Under the pieces are notes generated by a model, which did not search any database, had not been told where the DNA came from, and saw only the letters and a list, made by a program, of their open reading frames with translations. DNA of 64,000 nt from positions 40,788,001 through 40,852,000 of the forward strand of contig CP136891.1 in assembly GCA_034359265.1 (NCBI GenBank), in the 5' to 3' direction. Each line of letters starts with the position of its first letter. The first letter of the stretch is position 1. Shown here piece after piece: positions 56,572 to 64,000 of the stretch. Source of the stretch: Canna indica. Taxonomy: Eukaryota > Streptophyta > Magnoliopsida > Zingiberales > Cannaceae. A program made the translations under genes and the position numbers.

Positions 56572-57735
56572 AAGGAAGCTCAAAATGCTGCTTTGAGCGG
56601 TAGTGGCGGTAACTCGACAGAACGTCGAGGCCAGGGGCGAGGCCGAGGTCGAGGCCAGGGGCGAGGGCGAGGCCGAGGCCGAGGCAGGGAAAGAGAACAG
56701 TTAGAGGGTCAGGGGCAAGAGTCGACGGTTGTTCTACTGCAGGCTCAGGTGAATCAACTGACAGAGGCGCTCCTTAAGGAGCAAGAACTGAGACAGCAGA
56801 TGCAGCAGCAGTAGTCCCAGTAGCCACCACCACAACCCATGATTCCAATGGTACCAGAAGTGGCAGAGGTGGCAGCACCGGTGGTCGGAACACCAGGGGC
56901 CCCAATGTATGCAAATTTTGTCTCACTGAAATCACTGTAGTTCACCATGATAGATCATTAGGTGGAAGTAACAGAATTCCTGGGGTATTGCTACGAGCTA
57001 TGTATGGAGCTAGGATGTTCATCAGAGGCAGCTGCTCGTATGGTCGGCCTTCAGATGAGGGGACCGCAGGGCGGCTGGCGCACCACCTTCCACATGGGAG
57101 GAACTCCGGGCAGCTGTGGAAGAGCAGTACCTACCCATGAGTGTCCGCGACAAGCACGCCTATGATTTTGAGATGCTGCGCCAGGCTAGGGGCATGTTAG
57201 TGTCAGAGTATGAGATGGAGTTCAACCGTCTCTCCAAGTACCATCCAACCCTAGTGTCGTCTGAGACCTCCAGGGTTAAAAGGTTCGTGGCAGGGCTGAG
57301 GCCACGGATTGGCAGGCTTATCCACTACACTGAGGATTCTACTCTGGCTTGGGTAGTGGATGAAGTCTTGCGGAAATAAGCCTTGGTGCCATTTGAGAGA
57401 AATGATGGGCCAGCTAAGAAGAAGTTTCGATCGCACGGTTTTGGTAGTCGGCCTTGGCACTCCGAGAGGGCAATGGCTACAGCAGATCAGTAGCAAAGCC
57501 GAGGGCAGAATCGTAATCGGGGTCGTGGGGCCCCAGGGGCTGGGTCAATGAGGCCAGCAGTTTTGAGGAGGTGGTTCTCAAAGATTTGAGGCGCCGCAGT
57601 GTGGCAGCTGCAGTCGGAGGCACTGAGGGTCCTGCCTTACTCGCACTAATACTTGCTTCAAGTGCGGTCGAGTCGGACACTTCAAGAAGAACTGTCCTGA
57701 GGGAACTGGTCAGAAGCCTGAGCAGTCTAGGGGCA
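56572..57735 (+). pseudogene. Chromovirus gag, broken
   Basis: The position of the start codon in the homologous gag (24218) reads AAG here, so the start is lost. The Arg/Gly-rich GRGRGRGREREQ run, the Gln-rich coiled coil ending in two stops near 56812-56820, the capsid blocks (VEVTEFLGYCYELCMELGCS with a deletion near 57065, then SEYEMEFNRLSKYHPTLVSS) and a canonical knuckle CFKCGRVGHFKKNC (57654-57695) are all recognisable in different frames. Confidence 0.85.
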
Positions 57736-57743
57736 AGGCACCT

Positions 57744-58051
57744 ATGTCAGTAGGGTTAGTAGCTCAGAGGGGACAGGCGCAGCATACGGGGCCACAGACC
57801 TGTTATTCGGAGAGGCCGCCTGCACGGGTATATGCCATGAACCGTGATGGAGCAGAGGCATCCAAAGCAGTGGTGACAGGTACTATTTTAATATGTTTGT
57901 CTACTGCATATGTCTTATTTGATCGGGTTGCCACGCACTCGTTTGTGTCTGCCATATTTGCTGCAAAGTTGCTAATGGCACCCTCTATGCTTGACGGGCC
58001 ATTGATGGTATCAACACCTACGGGCGACGAAATCTTGGCAAATTCATTGAT
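57744..58051 (+). pseudogene. Chromovirus retropepsin, altered active site
   Basis: The usual VLFDPGATHSFVS is VLFDRVATHSFVS here, which changes the glycine after the catalytic aspartate and would abolish activity. The domain ends abruptly after a short protease segment (GDEILANS), at a junction with the RT catalytic motif at 58052. Confidence 0.85.
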
Positions 58052-58990
58052 GACATTCTAGTTTACTCCAAGAATGAGGAAGAGCACTCTAAGCACCTGA
58101 GAATGGTCCTGGAAACCCTCAGAGAGCACCGCTTGTTTGCCAAATTTTCCAAGTGTGAATTTTGGTTGGAAAGTGTAGGGTTCTTGGGCCATGTAGTGTC
58201 CAAGGAGGGAATAAGGGTAGATCCTGCCAAGATTGAAGCGATGCAGAACTGGAAGCGGCGGACTCGTGTGACTGAGATCCGTAGTTTTCTTGGTTTGGCC
58301 GGCTATTACCGGATGTTTGTGGAGAATTTCTCCAGAATTACAGCCCCTCTGACTCGGTTGACCTAGAAGAAAGTCAGGTTCCTTTGGGATGATAAATGCG
58401 AGGCGAGCTTTCAGAAGCTCAAGGCATGTTTAACATATGCACCCGTGTTGGCTGTACCTTCCGGCTCAGGAAGGTTTGTAGTCTTCTGTGATGCCTCTCG
58501 GGATGGCCTGGGCTGCATCCTGATGCAGTATGGCAGATTCATTGCTTATGCGTCTCGCCAGCTGAAAGTTCATGAGAAGAACTATCCGACGCATGACCTA
58601 GAATTAGCGGCAGTGGTCTTTGCACTGAAGCTTTGGTGGCACTACCTGTACGGGAAGACTTGCAAGATCTACACGGATCACAAGAGCCTCCAGTACTTAC
58701 TTACCTAGAAGGAGCTGAACCTCAGGCAGAGGAGGTGGCTGGAGCTCCTAAAGGATTATGATTGCACCATTATGTATCATCTGAGGAAAGCAAATTTGGT
58801 GGCAGAAAGTCCATGGGCAGTTTAGCTCATTTGGAAGTTAAGCGGAGGCCTCTAGCTCGAGAGTTGGCTTTATCAGTGCCAGCTTCAAGTGCCTTGATGG
58901 CACACTTGCGGGTACAGTCCACGCTGGTGGACATGTTGTGTGTCGCGCAGGGGGAAGATGCCTTTTGTGCACTGACCAAGGACTTGGTGT
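58052..58990 (+). pseudogene. RT thumb and RNase H, RT palm missing
   Basis: The region begins inside the RT active site (DDILVYSK, where the first D is the second half of the family's catalytic pair) and continues [20 protein letters not shown] and [19 protein letters not shown]. Stops follow near 58364. RNase H ([30 protein letters not shown]) is followed by a stop near 58708 and the linker near 58740-58990, with stops. The fingers and most of the palm are missing. Confidence 0.85.
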
Positions 58991-59019
58991 AAAGAGGTGA
59001 TGCAGAGAACGGTTTCAGA

Positions 59020-59850
59020 TTGGACTCAGAGGGTGTACTGAGATTCAAAGACCGGATAGTTGTACCAGACATGGCTGAGGTGCGCAGGCAAGTCCTGGAA
59101 CTGGGTCATCGTTCCACTTACAAGATGCATCCGGGGGTCACCAAGATGTACTGGGATTTAAGGCAGCATTACTGGTGGAAAGGTTTGAAAAGAGAGGTGG
59201 CAGAGTTTGTTTCCAAATGTCTAGTCTGCCAGCAAGTGAAAGCCGAACACCTTAAGCCTGCGGGGCTTCTGCAAAACCTTGAAGTGCCCGAGTGGAAATG
59301 GGAGAAGATCACCATGGATCTAGTGACCGGATTGCCTAAGTCAAAAGGCGGTTTTGATTCCATTTGGGTGGTAGTGGAACGATTAACCAAGACCGCACAC
59401 TTCAAACCAGTGAAAACTACCTTCTCTGCGGAGCAATATGCCCGACTGTTCTTGGATAGGATTGTGGCATATCATGGTACCCTGGTGATGATTATATCCG
59501 ACCGCGGTACCCAATTCATAGCCCGATTTTGGCAGTCCTTCCAGGAAGCTTTGGGTACCCAGGTGCGTTTCAGCACAGCTTTCCATCCGTAGACTGACGA
59601 GCAGTCAGAGAGGACCATCCAAACTTTGGAGGACATGCTGAGAGCATGCGTCCTGGATATGGCCGACGGATGGGAGAGACACCTAACGTTGATAGAATTT
59701 GCCTACAACAATATCTATCACATTAGCATTGGCATGGCTCCTTTGAGGCCTTGTATGGGTGGTGTAGGTCTCCAGTGGCCTGGATTGAGGCAGGGGAATC
59801 ACTCATGGTGTGCCCCGATCTGGTTGAGGAAGCGGTAGAGAAAGTAAAGG
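59020..59850 (+). pseudogene. Chromovirus integrase
   Basis: It includes an HHCC zinc region (LGHRSTYKMHPGVTKM, then CLVCQQVKAEH) and the catalytic core with D at MDLVTGLPKSK, D at ISDRGTQFIARF and E at [13 protein letters not shown] stop at 59590 replaces a glutamine before the E, and a frame change near 59740 separates it from the FEALYG-type block. This would insert retrotransposon cDNA. Not functional as it stands. Confidence 0.9.
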
Positions 59851-59939
59851 TCATTAAGGAAAGATTGCTGGCGGCTCAGAGTCGACAGAAAATATATGCC
59901 GACAAAAAGGCCAGGGAATTAGAATTTGCTGAGGGTGAC

Positions 59940-60375
59940 TTAGTCTTTCTAAAGGTCTCTCCTATGAAACGGGTGGTTCGGTTTGGGAAGAAGGGGAAAC
60001 TGAGCCCTAGATACATTGGGCCTTTTCCTGTCCTCAAGCGGAGGGGCGAGGTGGCCTATGAGCTAGCATTGCCTCCTAGCCTGAGTAGAGTGCACCCGGT
60101 CTTCCATGTATCCATCTTGCGAAAATATGTAAAAGATGATTCGCATGTAATCGATCCCTCTTCTATTGAGGTAGATTCGGCCATCTCATTCGAGGAAAAG
60201 CCGATAGAGGTTCTTGACCGCCAAATCAGGAAGCTAAGGTCCAAAGAAATTCCCCTCGTAAAAGTCAGATGGGAGCACCTTTCCGGGCAAGAGGCAACAT
60301 GGGAGGTAGAGCAGGACATGAGAGAGCGCTACCCTTCCTTGTTCAAGGAGCCGATATGTCCTTGTTATTCAAGTA
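59940..60375 (+). pseudogene. GPY/F module and chromodomain
   Basis: The open frame from about 59751 to 60446 contains YIGPFPVLKRRGEVAYELAL, the linker VHPVFHVSILRKYVKDDSHV and the chromodomain [20 protein letters not shown] then EATWEVEQDMRERYPSLF. Chromodomain residues are complete here, the best-kept copy in the window, and the FEDEFPLW tail abuts the polypurine tract. Confidence 0.9.
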
Positions 60376-60397
60376 AATTCGAGGACGAATTTCCCTT

Positions 60398-60415
60398 ATG
60401 GGGGGGGGGGAAGGT
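60398..60415 (+). other. Chromovirus polypurine tract
   Basis: ATGGGGGGGGGGAAGGT directly before the 3' LTR start at 60416. Confidence 0.9.
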
Positions 60416-60881
60416 TGTAAGACCCGGAAAAAATTTCCTTATATAAAAATAAGTTTTGGTGCAGCATGCCGGATCCGGGAGTAGTCGAGTCGAGCCTTAA
60501 GATCGCCTCGAGTGAAAAGGTATGACTCGATTAATGATTCATGGAATCTATTTGGGTGATTAACTTTCCTTTTATGAAATCATACCTTAAATTAAGTTAA
60601 CTCGAGTCATATTATGGTTTGAGTCGGAACCCAAGTTGAGTTCGGGTTTAGTCGAGGTTTGAGTGCGAGTTAAGTGAGTCAAGAGGCCTCATTTGGAATG
60701 CTAGATGAGGGATTAAAACCCTCATCTTGCAGCTGTGCGGCTCATCCATTGAGCCGCACAAGGCTGCCTAAGGGGAGAGAGGAAGAGGAGCAAGGTGAAG
60801 CTTCGGGCTTGGATCGATCCGGGATTCGCGTCGTCACCCGATCCTTGTTTCTCCGCAACCTAGGTGAGTGGTTAAGTTTTG
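60416..60881 (+). mobile_element. 3' LTR start, cut
   Basis: TGTAAGACCCGG matches the 5' LTR for 466 bases with few differences. A deletion removes about 25 bases near 60832 (GTCGTCACCCG). At about 60881 it passes, through GAA shared by both sides, into protease sequence of another element. Confidence 0.9.
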
Positions 60882-61330
60882 AACCGCGATGGGGTAGAGG
60901 CATCCAAGGCAGTAATGACAGGTACTATTTTTGTTAGTTCTTCTGTTGCTTATGTCCTGTTAGATCCGGGTGCCCCGCAATCATTTGTATCGGCCAAATT
61001 TACTGTTGTATTGCCTATGGCACCTTCCTTTCTTGTTGTGCCATATGTGGTGTCAACTCCTACGAGCGACTCATTAATAGAAAAATCAATCTTCTGTGAC
61101 TGCGAAGTGCTAGTTGGTGGTCATGGGTTGAAGGCAGAATTGACACTTCTGCCTATGCTTGAAATTGACGTCACCCTCGGCAAGGATTGGCTGGCGGAAC
61201 ACTTCACGTCAGTTAATTATAGGACTAAGACTGTCACATTCAGTAAGCCGGCTTGCCGCAATTCACCTTCCGTGGGGAAGGAAAGGCTGAGCCCATGGGC
61301 GTCATTTCAGCCCTTAAGGCTCGTAAATTG
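60882..61330 (+). pseudogene. Retropepsin of the second chromovirus
   Basis: The frame starts in the conserved NRDGVEASKAVMTGTIF segment and continues with VLLDPGAPQSFVS (family: FDPGATHSFVS) and LEIDVTLGKDWLAEHF. A frame change near 61255 ends it. No gag or 5' LTR for this element is visible upstream. Confidence 0.85.
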
Positions 61331-61354
61331 CTGTTAGGCGGCTGCTAGTCCTTC

Positions 61355-62300
61355 TTGGCATTCATATCTATGGCTGAGGAAAAGGGGGGGGGCATGGCTC
61401 GAGAGGTTAGTAGAACTTCGGTGATATGTGAGTTCCTGGATGTCTTCCCAGATGAATTGCTTGGATTGCCACCTGAGAGAGAAATCGAATTCTGCATTGA
61501 ATTGCAGCCCGGGGGCAGCACCGATCCCCATCCCACCTTATAGGATGGCGTCGGTTGGACTTTGTGAGTTAAAGACGCAGTTACAGGAATTGCTGGACTT
61601 GGGATTTATTCGCCCAAGTGTGTCCCCGTTGGGTGCTCCGGTCCTATTTGTGAAGAAAAAGGACGGGTCCATGCGCATGTGCATCGACTATAGGTAGGTC
61701 AACAAGGTGACAATCAAAAATCGTTACCCGCTGCCTAGAATCGATGACTTGTTCGACCAGTTGCAGGGGGCGCAATGGTTTTCAAGGATTGATTTGAGGT
61801 ATGGATAGCGTCAGCTGAGAATCTAAGACCATGACGTACCCAAGACTGCCTTCAGGACCCGCTACGGCCACTACGAGTTCCTGGTAATGTCATTTGGGTT
61901 GCCGAAAGCCCCTGCGGCCTTTACGGACCTCATGAATCGAGTGTTCAAAGAATATCTAGATAGATTTGTGATCGTCTTTATTGACGATATCCTAGTGTAT
62001 TCCAAGAGCAAGGAGGAACACTCCGAGCATTCAAAAATGGTCATGGGAACCCTCAGAAAACATCAGTTGTATAGCAAATTCACCAAGTGTGAGTTTTGGC
62101 TAGAAAGTGTGGGATTCCTAGGGCATATAGTGTCCAAGGAAGGAATCAGTGTGGCCCCTGCCAAGATAGAGGCAGTAAAGGACTGGAAGCGCCCGACCAG
62201 TGTGACTGAAATCCGTAGTTTCTTGGGGTTAGCCGGGTATTACAGAAAGTTTATAGAAAATTATCAAAAATTACAGCTCCTCTGACTCGGTTAACCTAGA
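61355..62300 (+). pseudogene. Chromovirus RT
   Basis: Two overlapping frames cover the RT start ([20 protein letters not shown], then MRMCIDYR). Stops replace residues near 61697, 61808 and 61829 (the DLRYG and QLRI blocks). Then follow [20 protein letters not shown] and the catalytic [11 protein letters not shown], thumb and connection through [16 protein letters not shown]. All RT segments are present, unlike the element at 53810. Confidence 0.85.
61405..61600 (+). repeat. First copy of a 2,400-bp-offset repeat
   Basis: Identical apart from four substitutions (61419, 61516, 61533, 61549) to 63805-64000, at a constant offset of exactly 2,400 with no gaps. Confidence 0.95.
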
Positions 62301-62344
62301 AGAAAGTCAAATTTGAGTGGGACGAGAAGTGTGAGGAAAGCTTC

Positions 62345-62641
62345 TTGAAGCTCAAAGAATGCCTAATGTCAGCACCAATTTTGGTCGTACTTTCTAGCTC
62401 AGGAGGATTTGTGGTATACTGTGACGCCTCTCAAGTTGGCCTGGGCTGTGTCCTGATGCTGTATGGCAGGGTTATTGCCTATGTATCTCGTCAGTTGAAA
62501 GTGCATGAAAAGAATTATCCAGCCCATGATTTGGAACTTGCGACGGTAGTGGTTGCTCTAAAGTTATGGCATCACTACTTGTACGGTGAGGCTTGTGAGA
62601 TTTATACCGACCACAAAAGTATCCAATACTTGCTCACCTAA
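62345..62641 (+). pseudogene. Chromovirus RNase H
   Basis: The open frame contains [17 protein letters not shown] with the catalytic D and the downstream E at [15 protein letters not shown] and D at [13 protein letters not shown]. It would degrade the RNA strand in cDNA. A stop follows at 62640. Confidence 0.85.
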
Positions 62642-62704
62642 AAGGAGCTCAATTTAAGGCAAAGAAGATGGCTCGAACTCCTGAAAGATTATGATTGTAC
62701 CATC

Positions 62705-63804
62705 TTGTATCACCCCGGGAAGGCCAATGTGGTGGTAGACGCACGAAGCAAAAAGTCTATGGGCAGCCTATCCCATTTGGCAGTCGGGAGAAGGCCGTTA
62801 GCACCAGACTTGGCACTATACTTGGATGGGGGAGCAATGTTAGCGGTGTCTGCATCGGGTGCCCTAGTGATGCACCTGCGGGTACAATCCACACTGGTGG
62901 ATATGTTGTGTGCCGCGCAGGGAGAGGACGCCTTTTGTGCACTAACGAAGGACTTAGTGCAGAGAGGCGATGTAGAGAATGGACTTAGGTTGGACTCAGA
63001 GGATGTGTTGAGGTTCAGAGACCGAATCATGGTGCTTGATATGGCAGTGGTGCGCAGGCAAGTCCTAGAGCTGGGTCATCGCTCCACTTATACGATGCAT
63101 CCGGGAGCCACCAAAATGTACCGAGATTTAAGACAACATTACTGGTGGAAGGGCATGAAAAGGGAAGTTGTGGAATTCGTATCCAAGTGTTTGGTGTGCC
63201 AACAGTTAAAGGCCAAACACCTGAAGCCCGTGGGGCTATTGCAAAACCTAGAGGTTCTCGAGTGGAAGTGGGAGAAAATCACCATGGATCTAGTGACAGG
63301 GTTGTCTAAGTCAAAAGGCAGTTTTGATTCTATGGAGTAGTACGCCAGACTATTCTTGGATAGGAATGTGGCATACCATGGTACCCAAGTGATGATCATA
63401 TCCGATCGCGGTACCCAGTTCATAGCCCAGTTTTGGCAGTTCTTCCAGGAAGCCTTGGTGACCTAGGTGTGCTTCAGCACAGCTTTCCATCCGCAGATGG
63501 ACGGACAGTCAGAGAGGACCATCCAAATCTTGGAAGATATGCTGAAGGCGTGTGTCCTGGATATGGCCAGTAGGTGGGAGAAACACCTACCATTGATTTA
63601 GTTTGCCTACAACAATAGCTATCACAGTAGCATTGGCATAGCTCCTTTCGAGGCCTTGTATGGCCGGCGGTGTAGGTCTCCTGTGGGCTGGTTTGAGGTC
63701 GGAGAATCACTCATGGTCGGTCCTGATCTGGTTGAGGAAGTGGTAGAGAAGGTGAAAACTATAAAGGAAAAATTGCTGGCAGACCAGAGTTGTCAGAAAA
63801 TGTA
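62705..63804 (+). pseudogene. Chromovirus integrase, core deleted in part
   Basis: The zinc region is LGHRSTYTMHPGATKMYRDL then CLVCQQLKAKH, followed by MDLVTGLSKSKGSFDS. About 60 bases of the core after that are missing (FDSMEQYARLF). The catalytic D (ISDRGTQF) and E (SERTIQILEDML) are kept with stops near 63340, 63465 and 63600. The frame ends at 63804, where sequence jumps back to the start of RT. GPY/F and chromodomain are absent. Confidence 0.85.
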
Positions 63805-64000
63805 GGTTAGTAGAACTTTGGTGATATGTGAGTTCCTGGATGTCTTCCCAGATGAATTGCTTGGATTGCCACCTGAGAGAGAAATCGAATTCTGCATTGA
63901 ATTGCAGCCCGGGGGTAGCACCGATCCCCATCGCACCTTATAGGATGGTGTCGGTTGGACTTTGTGAGTTAAAGACGCAGTTACAGGAATTGCTGGACTT
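63805..64000 (+). repeat. Second copy of the 2,400-bp-offset repeat
   Basis: RT-start sequence identical apart from four bases to 61405-61600. It runs off the end of the window, so the duplicated unit may extend further. Confidence 0.95.

Larger units (their letters stand above)
53810..60881 (+). mobile_element. Tekay-type chromovirus with complete 5' LTR
   Basis: A 5' LTR (53810-56355), primer site, gag, protease, partial RT, RNase H, integrase, chromodomain, polypurine tract and the first 466 bases of a 3' LTR (60416-60881). The internal part is only 4.06 kb because about 1 kb between protease and the RT active site is missing. The 3' LTR is cut where another element's protease begins, so no target duplication can be checked. 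All genes carry stops. Confidence 0.9.

Noticed and set aside
1..64000. CRISPR arrays, rRNA and tRNA genes, bacterial operons
   Set aside because: No regularly spaced direct repeats with unique spacers, no rRNA landmarks, and the only tRNA-like matches are retrotransposon primer sites.

Overview
The window reads as repeat-dense intergenic DNA from a flowering plant with a transposon-rich genome. Almost everything recognisable is a plant transposable element: Ty3/gypsy chromoviruses of the Tekay/Del type, Ty3/gypsy Tat-like gag-protease elements, several Ty1/copia elements (SIRE/Maximus-like and Angela/Tork-like), a PIF/Harbinger transposon, two CACTA transposons and a Tourist-like MITE. I found no complete, expressed-looking host gene, no rRNA or tRNA gene and no CRISPR. 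The species cannot be fixed from the sequence.

Layout. 1-3183 is AT-rich and mostly unassigned, ending in the leader of a minus-strand gypsy element. 3184-9925 is the LTR of that element, split by a solo copia LTR (3246-4462, perfect 5-bp target duplication) and by a degenerate SIRE-like copia fragment (about 5545-8034). 9926-12695 is a minus-strand Tat-like gag-protease element. 12700-30290 is a nest: a plus-strand copia gag-pol is cut by a PIF/Harbinger element (13101-29936, TTA duplications), which is itself cut by a CACTA element (14534-20782, AAT duplications) and by a gypsy element (21454-26852, CAGGG/CGGGG duplications) that lands inside the Harbinger transposase gene. 30290-32550 is a copia gag plus a long non-coding region, 32551-33819 the end of a second CACTA, and 33820-40590 a minus-strand chromovirus. 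40591-45082 holds three minus-strand copia remnants. 45620-50564 holds a second Tat-like element and related LTR pieces, cut by a solo copia LTR (48025-49767). 50565-53809 is a non-coding region with a young 966-bp tandem duplication and a MITE. 53810-60881 is a chromovirus with a complete 2,546-bp 5' LTR, and 60882-64000 is a second chromovirus pol containing an exact 2,400-bp-offset repeat.

How the parts work together. Nearly every coding region is broken by stops, frameshifts or deletions, so these are mostly fossils. The gypsy elements carry the usual gag, protease, RT-RNase H, integrase and chromodomain order. The Harbinger carries its normal pair, a DDE transposase and a MYB/SANT-like protein. 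The first CACTA carries a Ptta/En/Spm (Transposase_24) remnant and, on the opposite strand, five exons with introns of a host WD40 gene of the GRWD1 family. That captured gene fragment, and the ordered nest whose target duplications can be read directly, are the most informative parts. I found no convincing evidence of a wholly new biological system.
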